Position numbers and translations under genes: made by a program. Below, one piece after another: positions 1-10,961 of a stretch of 64,000 nucleotides of DNA. The stretch lies in contig NC_080540.1 in assembly GCF_028640845.1 (NCBI RefSeq), positions 137,234,420-137,298,419 of the forward strand, given 5' to 3'. Under the pieces are notes generated by a model. It did no database searches. It had not been told where the DNA came from and saw nothing but the letters and a program-made list of their open reading frames with translations. The first letter of the stretch is position 1; each line of letters begins with the position of its first letter. The stretch is from Ahaetulla prasina (taxonomy: Eukaryota; Chordata; Lepidosauria; Squamata; Colubridae).

Positions 1-228
1 AACATAACAGTAGCAAAATAGTGAAACAATAAAACAAACAACGAAATAAACAATGAAAACACAGTAATATGAGATTTAAAAATGGGTGGAGAGAACCAGG
101 GAATGCTGGGGGCGGGGGGAGGGAAGGAGAGGGGGTTTGCTATCAATCCAGCAGCCACCTTCAGTCATGGGGTCAGGCTCTTGCAATATGAAGAACATAG
201 CAGTTGTCCACTACACTTTAAAAAAGCC

Positions 229-627
229 ATATAGTACTCCTCACTTACCGACCAATCATTTTATGACTATTCAAAATTACAGTGATTTTAAGATTAGTCC
301 TTAAAGTTACAGCCATCACAGTGTCCCCATGGTCATGGGATCATGGTTTGAATGCTTGGCAACTGGCACATGTTAACAACTGTCGCAGAGACCCATGGTC
401 ACATGATTGCTATTTGCAATCTTTACAGCCAGCTTCTAGCAAGCAGAATTATTAGGGAAGCCCAAGGAAATAAGCGTCATGCATCAACTTGCTTAATTTC
501 CTTAAGAACAGCAGATGGAACTGATGTGGTCATTCAGGTATGGTCAGATGATATTTCACTTTATGATCACAATGCTTAGCAGTGAAGTTACTGGTCCTGT
601 TTGTGGCCAGTAAATGAAGACTACCTG
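229..627 (+). mobile_element. Tc1/mariner-like non-autonomous element, worn copy
   Basis: This copy shares its body with the elements at 19528, 26726, 33373 and 51117. The left end reads as a mutated form of the shared terminus (caggtagtcctcgacttacg) and the right end keeps gactacctg followed by TA. The ends are inverted copies of each other and there is no coding potential, which fits a MITE. The class call rests on the TA flanks seen best in the 26726 and 51117 copies. Confidence 0.5.
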
Positions 628-1561
628 TATATTTCCCCAGGATTGCATATGATATCATAAATTAATCAATGATTAATAAAAAAATAATATATTTTAAGTT
701 GCTTTTCTCATTCTTCTTCCCTCATTCTCTATATTGAAAGTATAGCAGAAATATAGAATATACCAATGAATGCTTAAAAAGCTACTTGAAGGACTTCTGA
801 ATAATTTTGCATTTAAATAGTTTTGAACTGAACTTTCAGGTGGAGGAAAGTGATATATTGCTTAGCTGGAAGTTGGTACCACTTCTACATTTCTACATAT
901 TTTTATCATAGAAAAATGTTCAGATACTTATATTCTGATACAGAGCATGTACTAGACTATTAATTTTGAATCGCTGCTTATTAATGTGCCCATCACTTAA
1001 CCAGCATCTTGGAAATTAAATGGTAGCTCACTTAGTGGGCCACCATCTGTGAAGTCCTGAGGGAAATAATATTTCTGAAGAAGACGGTTGAAATGACTTT
1101 CATTTCATACTAAGAAAGCTATAATAACAGGTCTATGTATATCAACAAGAGCTGACCATGATTCAAAGGCAACTTTAATTTTTTTTTCCTTATTCCATCA
1201 AAGAAAATGTGTCATCTCTGATATCCAGAAAATCAGAAATTTTGTGGTGAAAATCACTCAGATATAAGACTGTCTCCTAACATAAGCAGATATGTTATGT
1301 TTCACAAAATATTTATGTTTGCTAAATTTTATAAACCATTCTTTATTTTTTTTAAAAAAATCAATTTTCACCCCCTTTGCTCCCATACATACACTTTTAT
1401 TTGCTACTATTTCAGAGCAAGTACGTCCCACATAAATAGACAGAATTAAACTTCTATAAACTCTTTTCTTTTCATCTATAGTGGTGAATTTTTCAAAGAC
1501 AACTTTGAAATGCTCTCCCTAGAGAGAATCATTTGATTCTGATCTTTTATCTTTCCAATGA

Positions 1562-1690
1562 TTTTTTTAAAATTTATTTGCATTTATATCCCGCCCTTCT
1601 CCGAAGACTCAGGGCGGCTTACACTGTATCAAGCAATACTCTTCATCCATTTGTATATTATATACAAAGTCAACTTTTATTGCCCCCCTC
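1562..1690 (-). mobile_element. LINE 3' tail fragment (antisense)
   Basis: Read on the - strand it carries the motif gtaagccgccctgagtcttc, then agaagggcgggatataaat and an A-rich end. The same tail occurs in sense at 7140-7285 and antisense at 61793-61915. These three copies also share a preceding stretch of about 60 bp, so they are 5'-truncated copies of one LINE family, probably of the CR1/L2 group. No coding region is left. Confidence 0.6.
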
Positions 1691-1971
1691 AACAATCTGG
1701 GTTTGAGATGGCCTAAGCATTTTTGTGCTGTGGAATTTTCAGTGAATTTGTTATCTACAGTGCTGATTTATGTTTTGTTTCACACCTTAGATATAAAAAG
1801 CTGCTTTAAGTTATTAAGTATAGTATATACTAATTGGGAAAAGTCTAATCTAAGTGTCCCTCGTTTTACTACCACAAAGCAAGTACTTAACATGTACCCT
1901 AAGTGAGGTGATGGTGTTGCATATAATTTTGCCCAGTCTTGTAATGCCCCTATCTTTTTATCTTTTCCCAG

Positions 1972-2047
1972 GCAAGCATGGGATCTTGCTGTGGATATAT
2001 GCCTATCTCAGCTGCCTACCATTATAGAGGAAGGGACTGCATTTAGG
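1972..2047 (+). CDS. RPTOR: RPTOR exon 1 of 11 in window (about residues 380-404)
   Basis: The exon is 76 nt. Its first base completes a codon split with the upstream exon. The next 25 codons read QAWDLAVDICLSQLPTIIEE followed by GTAFR. This is the highly conserved raptor segment that links the caspase-like N-terminal region to the helical solenoid. The acceptor is tcttttcccag and the donor is agg/gtaagt, a near-perfect U1 site. The exon ends in phase 0 and joins directly to the HSPFFAEQ exon 17.9 kb downstream. Residue numbers follow human raptor and were counted back from the two AMPK serines. The short length makes the match depend on exact sequence, but the match is essentially identical, so confidence is high. 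Confidence 0.93.
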
Positions 2048-2480
2048 GTAAGTTTCTAAACTATTAAACTCATGTCTGGGTTATTCAAATTTGGCTGTCC
2101 ACCAAAGATGTCCTCAGCTTCCATAATTCCTTAACTAGCATGTCCATTGCTGACAATTCTGAATTCTGGGTAGTGCCAAGGTTGGAGAAGGATAATCTAG
2201 TAATTCCAAAATTCTCATATTTTTTATCAAGCAATTATATACCCATTCCTTCATATGACACCTATGAATCATTGACCCAATCGAAGAAAGATGCCATGCA
2301 GCATATGTATTGCACAGAGTAATTTTAACTACATCCCTTGTGTTGCTTCTTAAGAATGAGAAAAAAATTCTCTTAGTATTGAAAGTTTTCACAGGATACT
2401 TTTAGATATTATATATAATATGATAAAAATATTCATACATAGCAGCATAAAAGTCCCAGTATTATTCATAGTGTTTTATA

Positions 2481-4536
2481 AATCAAAGGATAGAGATATC
2501 ATCTGTGAAGGTTTTGCTATCTAAAATTTTATACAGAAGAAATAACAGGAGCAGGAGATAGATTGTATAATGATTCCAGTAGTATGAATAAAGACATAAA
2601 TACAACAGAATATAATAATTTAGGAGAATAGGATATATAATAAATAATTACTGTGACATTGTTTAATGTGATTTCCATCATCAAAACTAAAGCTGATATA
2701 ATAGTTCCTACCCTCCCTCCTTGTATTCTGTATCTGATATTCCAATTTCTCACTATGGAATTGTCCTTGTTAGTAAGTTTGTTTGCAAATTTATATAAAA
2801 TAAAAGTAAAAATAATTAATCAAATCAGGGCAAACAAACTGAGCTCCCATTAACATCCTGACCTTAAAGCCTGAGAGAAGAACCAGGTTTTTAAGACATT
2901 CTGAAAATCCCCTTCTTAGAATCAGAATCTCAAGGGTTTGCAGAAATTATTGTTATAATAACAGGCCTTTTTTAATTAGAAAAATAGAACTCTCAAATCA
3001 ATGCCTGATGTAGGTTGATAGTACATTTGGGTTCTTTTTAGCTGGGTGCCTCCAAATCAGGCCTGAACTGATAGACAAATACTCAACCTGTTCCTGGTAA
3101 ATCAGATATAACAGTTCTAAGAACATTGCAGTGATCTCCTTGATCTTGTTCATCTACTTTATTTTTGCCTTCCTTTTCATATTTCTTCAACTGTGTTAAG
3201 TAGCTGGATTATATAGCTGGATATAGCTGGATTTTGATCCATTATATACTCACTTCTCATGCTCAAAAAAATGTGAGTTTCTGTTTGTAATTGCTTAAGG
3301 GAGCAGTCAATCTTTACTTCGTGGTTCTTCTTGCAATTCACGATAGCCTTGGCAATCATCTCCAGATCCACAGTTCAACAACCCTCTCTCCCCCTCTCAT
3401 TCTCAGTGCCCAACTTTCATAGCTATACATTATCACTGGAAAAATAATGCTTAAACTATTCTGATCAGATATCCTTATCTCCTGGGGTCTTGTCTAAATA
3501 TCAATGTAGTCATTTTAGAATTAATCTGTTCACTAGTGCAGTATCTTCCTCTTCTGGCATGATGTGGGTTTCTCTAAGCATACCACTTGGTATTAGCATT
3601 GTCTTAACAGATTTCCACTTTCTATTTTTATTTTTCCAGTGAACTTCTGTAAATGTTCTTTTTACCTAAAAATAAATAAATAATATAATTAATAATGTTT
3701 TGGCCTCTTAGTTTGAATCTGGTTATCATCTTTTCCAGTCCTGCCATTTTTATTATATATTTTTCTATATGACATCTTTGTGTTATTTCCTTGCTTATTT
3801 TGAATCACTTTTTCTCCAATCTTATCAATCTTGCCTCTTCTGAAGAAGAATAATCAGAATTGCTGGCACATTCATTAGTCTTAATATATTTCATATTATG
3901 GCATTGTCTGCAGATCAGGCTCTTTAGCAATAAGTCAAGTAAAGCTAAATGTCTTTTTAACACATGTGTACTCTCCGTTATTCATTTTACATTTGCTATC
4001 TGATCAAATCTGCTCCTGCTTTTGATGAATCTTCCTGTTTTAAGGCATTTCTCTCTTCATCTAGTTCTCTATTGTTCTTTGTAAGATTTTAGGAAGAACT
4101 TTCATGAAGAATTAAAGCAATGGTTTGATAATTCTTTTGTATTTTGCTTGGGTTTTTTGTATCGATCTAGTAGGCTAGTCTATTTCTTTTTCCCCCCACA
4201 TAGAACTATTAGTACTTTAGCTACCTCTTCTGCTGTAGTGTTAAACAGTTCAGGGATTATTTTATTTACATCTGGTGCTTTCTTATTTGAAAGCTGATCT
4301 ATTGCCCCTTATACCTCACTTTAGATTTAGTTTCTGAATATATTCTCTGTCCAAAAATATTTCTGTACAATGTTCCTGTTTGTAAAATGTTTTGTTCTCT
4401 TTTGATGTCATTTGTCTGTATTAGAACACTTCCAATATTACTCAAAGGTAATCTTAATTAGATGTACATTTTCTGTAATTGACTATTGCCTTACACAATG
4501 TAAGCCGCCCTGAGTCTTCGGAGAAGGGCGGATATA
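2481..4536. repeat. Tandem duplication, unit 1 (2,056 bp)
   Basis: This unit and 4537-6592 are almost identical and directly adjacent. Landmarks repeat at a constant offset of 2,056 bp (2529 and 4585, 2653 and 4709, 3177 and 5233). The unit ends in a LINE-type tail (gtaagccgccctgagtcttc). The left edge and the unit junction share the short word ataaat, which suggests a microhomology-mediated event. The unit contains a decayed antisense RTE/BovB-like stretch but no gene. Confidence 0.93.
3180..3430 (-). mobile_element. Decayed RTE/BovB-like LINE fragment
   Basis: On the - strand, fragments such as YESWALR and ELWIWR, then IARRTTK, line up in order with the C-terminal part of BovB-type polymerases, where a CESW-like box is followed by a W-x-W-R-R-x-L box and a TARRTN-like box. 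Several stops interrupt the frame, so it is inactive. A second copy lies in duplication unit 2 near 5236-5486. The family call is tentative because only short words match. Confidence 0.35.
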
Positions 4537-6592
4537 AATCAAAGGATAGAGATATCATCTGTGAAGGTTTTGCTATCTAAAATTTTATACAGAAGAAATA
4601 ACAGGAGCAGGAGATAGATTGTATAATGATTCCAGTAGTATGAATAAAGACATAAATACAACAGAATATAATAATTTAGGAGAATAGGATATATAATAAA
4701 TAATTACTGTGACATTGTTTAATGTGATTTCCATCATCAAAACTAAAGCTGATATAATAGTTCCTACCCTCCCTCCTTGTATTCTGTATCTGATATTCCA
4801 ATTTCTCACTATGGAATTGTCCTTGTTAGTAAGTTTGTTTGCAAATTTATATAAAATAAAAGTAAAAATAATTAATCAAATCAGGGCAAACAAACTGAGC
4901 TCCCATTAACATCCTGACCTTAAAGCCTGAGAGAAGAACCAGGTTTTTAAGACATTCTGAAAATCCCCTTCTTAGAATCAGAATCTCAAGGGTTTGCAGA
5001 AATTATTGTTATAATAACAGGCCTTTTTTAATTAGAAAAATAGAACTCTCAAATCAATGCCTGATGTAGGTTGATAGTACATTTGGGTTCTTTTTAGCTG
5101 GGTGCCTCCAAATCAGGCCTGAACTGATAGACAAATACTCAACCTGTTCCTGGTAAATCAGATATAACAGTTCTAAGAACATTGCAGTGATCTCCTTGAT
5201 CTTGTTCATCTACTTTATTTTTGCCTTCCTTTTCATATTTCTTCAACTGTGTTAAGTAGCTGGATTATATAGCTGGATATAGCTGGATTTTGATCCATTA
5301 TATACTCACTTCTCATGCTCAAAAAAATGTGAGTTTCTGTTTGTAATTGCTTAAGGGAGCAGTCAATCTTTACTTCGTGGTTCTTCTTGCAATTCACGAT
5401 AGCCTTGGCAATCATCTCCAGATCCACAGTTCAACAACCTCTCTCCCCTCTCATTCTCAGTGCCCAACTTTCATAGCTATACATTATCACTGGAAAAATA
5501 ATGCTTAAACTATTCTGATCAGATATCCTTATCTCCTGGGGTCTTGTCTAAATATCAATGTAGTCATTTTAGAATTAATCTGTTCACTAGTGCAGTATCT
5601 TCCTCTTCTGGCATGATGTGGGTTTCTCTAAGCATACCACTTGGTATTAGCATTGTCTTAACAGATTTCCACTTTCTATTTTTATTTTTTCCAGTGAACT
5701 TCTGTAAATGTTCTTTTACCTAAAATAAAATAAAATAATATAATTAATAATGTTTTGGCCTCTTAGTTTGAATCTGGTTATCATCTTTTCCAGTCCTGCC
5801 ATTTTTATTATATATTTTTCTATATGACATCTTTGTGTTATTTCCTTGCTTATTTTGAATCACTTTTTCTCCAATCTTATCAATCTTGCCTCTTCTGAAG
5901 AAGAATAATCAGAATTGCTGGCACATTCATTAGTCTTAATATATTTCATATTATGGCATTGTCTGCAGATCAGGCTCTTTAGCAATAAGTCAAGTAAAGC
6001 TAAATGTCTTTTTAACACATGTGTACTCTCCGTTATTCATTTTACATTTGCTATCTGATCAAATCTGCTCCTGCTTTTGATGAATCTTCCTGTTTTAAGG
6101 CATTTCTCTCTTCATCTAGTTCTCTATTGTTCTTTGTAAGATTTTAGGAAGAACTTTCATGAAGAATTAAAGCAATGGTTTGATAATTCTTTTGTATTTT
6201 GCTTGGGTTTTTTTTTGTATCGATCTAGTAGGCTAGTCTATTTCTTTTTCCCCCCACATAGAACTATTAGTACTTTAGCTACCTCTTCTGCTGTAGTGTT
6301 AAACAGTTCAGGGATTATTTTATTTACATCTGGTGCTTTCTTATTTGAAAGCTGATCTATTGCCCCTTATACCTCACTTTAGATTTAGTTTCTGAATATA
6401 TTCTCTGTCCAAAAATATTTCTGTACAATGTTCCTGTTTGTAAAATGTTTTGTTCTCTTTTGATGTCATTTGTCTGTATTAGAACACTTCCAATATTACT
6501 CAAAGGTAATCTTAATTAGATGTACATTTTTCTGTAATTGACTATTGCCTTACACAATGTAAGCCGCCCTGAGTCTTCGGAGAAGGGCGGGA
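4537..6592. repeat. Tandem duplication, unit 2 (2,056 bp)
   Basis: Second copy of 2481-4536. The differences I can see are small. They include one C in each of two adjacent C-runs near 3386-3398 versus 5440-5450, the spacing in the A-rich run near 3668 versus 5721, a longer T-run near 6210, and one extra G in the tail (gggcggg versus gggcgg). Such mostly homopolymer differences fit a recent duplication or two alleles placed side by side in the assembly. Confidence 0.93.
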
Positions 6593-7139
6593 TATAAATT
6601 CAAATTTAAAAAAATTGTTCTGATTTCCTTAAAACCAGTAATTCATGTTCCACAGTGTGTCCTTGGAAATATTCTGGTAGATTGGATTGTACTTCTCTAT
6701 CTTCTGTTTGTATCTGATTTCATTCTAATGTCCTTCTAGTGTTGTCCAAAGGCCTTTGTTTAAAAAAACGTATTGGCAACATATAAAGAATTCTTTTTGC
6801 AAAGTTCTATTAATCTATCTCCTGCAGCATTGCATTTACCCAATCCAAAAATTTTAATGATTCGAGACCCTCTAATTTTCCAATCTTAGCATTTCATTTG
6901 TAACACTGTTTTCTTTCTAGATTTTGTACATAGCATCTCTTACAATTTGTCATACAATTCTTTATTTTTTTTCCATTACCTCTGTATTAGAGGCATACAT
7001 TTATAAAAGTTTGATAGTCATTGGATACCTACCAACCCCAATATGATGTGCTTTACTGGTTTAGCAATGTCCTTTTTAAATTTAAGTACCTTTCCATTGT
7101 TTTGTAGGATCTCCTATCCTAAATAATATTTATAAGGTA

Positions 7140-7285
7140 ATAATATATAAGTTGACATATATAAGTTGACTTTGTATATAAATATACAAATAGAATGAAG
7201 ACTATTGCTAACATAGTGTAAGCCGCCCTGAGTCTTCGGAGAAGGGCGGGATATAAATGTAAATAAAAAATAAAATAAAATAAAC
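7140..7285 (+). mobile_element. LINE 3' tail fragment with AAATA-rich end
   Basis: This is a sense copy of the tail seen antisense at 1562-1690. It contains gtaagccgccctgagtcttc, then gagaagggcgggatataaat, and ends in repeated aaata units, the usual slippage tail of squamate LINEs. It is 5'-truncated with no coding part. Confidence 0.6.
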
Positions 7286-8012
7286 TGATTCCACATGTAT
7301 TCGGTCCATCTACATTTTCGTGGTTCTAAAATATCCAGTTTTTATTCTTCAAACATCCTACTTTGTTTTAATTTTGTAAGTTTCAAACTTTTCTTGGTAA
7401 ATGATTCTAATATTCCATATTCAGATTATATACTGTATGTCTCTTTTGATATTGGCATGATTGAAGTGGCCAGATATTAATGGTGCCAATTTAATCTCTT
7501 CATCTGGTACCAAGCTTTTTCTATGTGTTTCAGCCATAATGATACCATTTTCTTAGTAATAATAAAGAAGAGGTTTGCCATTGCTTCTTCTGGATTTGAT
7601 TTTAGAGTTCTGGGTCTATTATGGCTTGGCTTCATCTTAATTCCTAATCCATCCAAAGATGGATCCTCATCTTTCAGTTTTATTGAAAACGCAATCCTAC
7701 CAGAACCCTTCTCAGGCACAGTGAAGCTACCAAGTCCTCCATCACATCAAGTGATAATCCTGGTAGGGGGAATTTTAAAAAGCTACTGATTATAGTAAGA
7801 TAGTACCGTAAAATTTACAAACAATGTAAGTTTGAATCCAGGGGGGGCTGAGAAGCATACAGAAAGTCCTTGAGCCATGATCATAATGAAGCCTGCCCAT
7901 TACGGTCACATGTTTGATGGCCATTAAGCAGGACAGCCTCACTTAATGACCCCCCACTTCCTGCTCTCCCTGATGCAGTTATTAAATTCAGGATATAGTT
8001 CTAGATGGCATA

Positions 8013-8415
8013 CCGTATATACTCGAGTATAAGCCGAGTTTTTCAGCACGTTTTTTGTGCTGAAAAACGTCCCCTCGGCTTATACTCGGGTCTATACGGC
8101 TTATACTCGAGTTTTGTTTTTTTTTTAAGCCCCTCGGCTTATACTCGAGTATATACGGCTTATACTCGAGTTTTTTTTCTTTTCTTTTTTTCACATTTTA
8201 CCGGACGGCGCGGGGAAGCCCTGCCGGTGCAGTGAGAGGGCGGGGCGGGGGAGCCGCCAGCCTTCTCAGCTGAGGGAGGGAGGGTTTCCCCAACCGGTAG
8301 GTGCCTCATTTCCCACCCTCGGCTTATACTCGAGTCCCCAGTTTACCCCAGTTTTTGGGGTAAAATTGGGGACCTCGGCTTATACTCGGATCGGCTTATA
8401 TTCGAGTATATACGG
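8013..8415. mobile_element. TA-flanked palindromic DNA element (tatactcgag family)
   Basis: The left end ccgtatatactcgagtataa is matched by an inverted right end ttcgagtatatacgg, and both ends are flanked by TA. The word cggcttatactcgag recurs about five times inside in both orientations, and a second inner hairpin sits near 8334-8371 (ccccagttt paired with aaattgggg). A GC-rich insert lies at about 8190-8320. TA flanks and long inverted ends suggest a Tc1/mariner-type non-autonomous element. The open reading frames across it are repeat artefacts. Confidence 0.7.
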
Positions 8416-8485
8416 TACATATCGCTCTCTTCTGCAATAACCTTGTGAGGTACGTGGACCTGACAATGAGTGACTGGTTTAAAAT

Positions 8486-8608
8486 GTCTATGGAGATTCT
8501 CAGTGATCCAGGTCATGGTTGTCCCAAAGGCGCTTTTTCAAAAGGCAACTGGACTTCCTGGTTTTTCTTTGAACCAGAAAGTCCAGTTACCTCTTGAAAA
8601 AGCACCTT
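8486..8608 (-). mobile_element. Hairpin element with 19-bp target duplication (copy 1)
   Basis: Read on the - strand, a hairpin built from ctttttcaa...actggacttcc arms is followed by a non-palindromic tail ending gaatctccatagac. The same arrangement occurs at 30262, 33160 and 39697. This copy has a shortened hairpin. It is flanked by perfect 19-bp direct repeats, tgagtgactggtttaaaat, at 8467-8485 and 8609-8627. Long direct flanks point to copying by reverse transcription at a nick rather than cut-and-paste. No coding potential. Confidence 0.8.
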
Positions 8609-9565
8609 TGAGTGACTGGTTTAAAATCACCCAGTGAAGATGTCTGGGGAATACACTAAAACCCGATTCTCTGGGAGGGAGGTTTCTGATGTTCTCTGCC
8701 AGCTTCTCACAAGGAAACTTAATGGGGAAAATGACAGGAAGTCAAAAATCACTCTTGCTCCTACTGATTTTTTATCTCCCTGTGCTCATTCTGTTTTTCT
8801 ATTTAGGTAAAGAAATATCTCTGAAACTATGACCTAACAGGGCACAGATAGATTAGTTGCCTATAAAATGATGCAGCAAGGAGAATATGTAAAACACAGA
8901 GCTTTAACATAAGGTCAAGGAACATAACTGAGCCTGGAATCATTCAGCAAGAATCATTCAAAAGCCTGGGAGAGATGGTGACTCATTCATAAGAATAGGC
9001 TAAGAAGAGTATACATACATGTTTAATAAAATAAAATAGAGGTGAAAAAAGGACTCAGTACAAATATATTATTATAGGGCAAAGACCATTCTAAACAGTG
9101 ATGGGATTGAAAAATTTTTTTGCATTGAACTAGGAATGCAATTGCTGTACCTATCTACCTGTGTACCTAGCTGTAAAAGTGATGGTGTTTATTTTAATTT
9201 TTGCTCACCATATTTGCGAGAGTCTATGTAATAATGCACTGCTTGACAAAGACTGCAACATTTGGAGGTATTTGACTAGATGTATGATCCTAAATGGATG
9301 AAAATGCAATAGAGATATATTAAGAGTTTTAAAAAATGATATTACCAGCAGTGACAAAACTAATCAATGGCTTTTAAAAAATGAATTCTTCCTCTGCAAA
9401 TAATTAAAATCTTGAACTTAAATTATTTCAAAAATAACTAATATATAATCTACTAAGCCATTTCAATGCTTTTAAAAACCATTCCAGTACAATCTGTACT
9501 TGGCATAAAGTATCTTTGAAAGATTAGTACAGATTCAAAACTATAGAAAAATAGATAGCATAGAG

Positions 9566-10315
9566 GTAGTACAGGTTCTTAGTTAACTGTAGTAATTGGG
9601 ACTAGAATTTCTGTCACTTAGAGATGTAGTTGTAAAGCATGATACCATGCTTTAATAATTATATTTCATTACTAATTAATGCACACATTAATAATTAAAG
9701 ATTGACATCCCAGCTGTCTCCAGTTGCTGTTGTTAAGTAAGGATCTCCTTGCAACTTCTTGCAAGTCGGTGGGGAAGCCGGCAGGAAGTTGCAAAACACA
9801 GGCTGGGATTTAGGCTGGCTGGCAGGCAGGTAAGTGGTTGCTGCAAAGGAGCGTGCAATGCAAGTGCAAGGAGTCTTGCAGTAGCTGCTGCCAGGTGCAG
9901 GGGGTGAGGTGAGGGACTGGCATGGTGCAAGAGCAATGAGTTTGGAGTAGCTGCTGCCAGTGATGCAAGGGTGTGTGAGGGCCTAATGCGGCAAGACGAG
10001 CATTGTGTGGCTTTGGGTAGGTGCGACCAGGCGCAGGAGACTTAGCAGAACAATCTTGGTCTTTCCTGTCAGTTTTGCCATTGATCTTCTCTTGTGGGAA
10101 GCCGGGTAGGGAAGATAGCAAATGGTGATGATGTTGCCATGGGACATTGCAGATGTCATATGTGTGAGCCAGTTGCCAAATACCCAGATTGTGATCATGT
10201 GACTGCAGGGGTGCTGAGCTAGCAAAGCTTTGAGGACCAGTGGTAAGTATCGGTTGTTCAGTGCCATCATAACTTTATAAACAGTTGCTAAACAAATAAT
10301 TGTTAACTGAAGACT
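9566..10315. mobile_element. Long variant of the TA-type non-autonomous repeat
   Basis: The left part resembles 42478-43087, sharing the words agtaattg, gaatttctgt and gcagttgtaaa or close variants. The right end reads ttaactgaagactacctg. The interior is GC-richer, with repeated gctgctgccag words and a segment about mid-element near gaagccggcagg. Open reading frames of 67-103 codons cross it on the - strand but show no domain and are not genes. Confidence 0.5.
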
Positions 10316-10961
10316 ACCTGAAATAGTAATTTTAATAAATGTAAATAATCTAATTTAAGCAGTAAAATAAGGGAAGATACCCAACAAATCTCAGCTAACC
10401 AAACAAAATAATATACCATCAAAAACATAAAGTACTACAAAGTATTTCATCCCTACTCTCTAGTTAAAATATGTATTTATTGAAATTTAAAAATATTTGG
10501 GTAACACAGTTAAAAATCAGTAAGGACAAATTATAGGTAATGAACAATACATGAAGAAAATACTGTAGATAATATAGATTGTATGTCAATTTTCTATAGA
10601 GGAATCAAAGATCTTTTCCAATACGAAATGAATAGAATTGTTGCAGCTGTTACAATGTATATAGTTCACTATATCTTGAAGCAATGTATGGTTTAATAAA
10701 ATGTAATAAAAACATCCCAAGATGAATTCTGTATGAATTATTTCCCAATATTGTTGCATCTTGAACATTGCTATTGCATAGAGAAACAAATCTGTTCATT
10801 GCAGTTTGAACATTTTGTAGAAGAGGAATTGCTCACTTTGGTAATCGTAACTGGAGCAATGTATCAACAATCAAACTTTTAATATCAATTATATTATTCA
10901 GAGGAAATTAATATATTTCCATTGGAATTCCTACTGTTCCATCTTAAAATTTATATATATA

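Larger units (their letters stand above)
1..1971 (+). other. RPTOR: RPTOR intron, 3' part, upstream of the first visible exon
   Basis: This is intronic sequence ending in a pyrimidine-rich acceptor (tcttttcccag) at 1971. It holds a worn TA-flanked repeat (229-627) and an antisense LINE 3' tail (1562-1690). The rest is AT-rich sequence in which I see no gene. The next upstream exon is outside the window. Confidence 0.8.

Noticed and set aside
2529..3371. Repeated short frames (74, 66 and 64 codons) also found at 4585-5427
   Set aside because: They recur because of the tandem duplication. The 64-codon one is a decayed LINE, and none is a gene pair.
8005..8235. Tyr/Ser-rich frames on both strands
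   Set aside because: Translations of the repeated tatactcgag word in the palindromic element.
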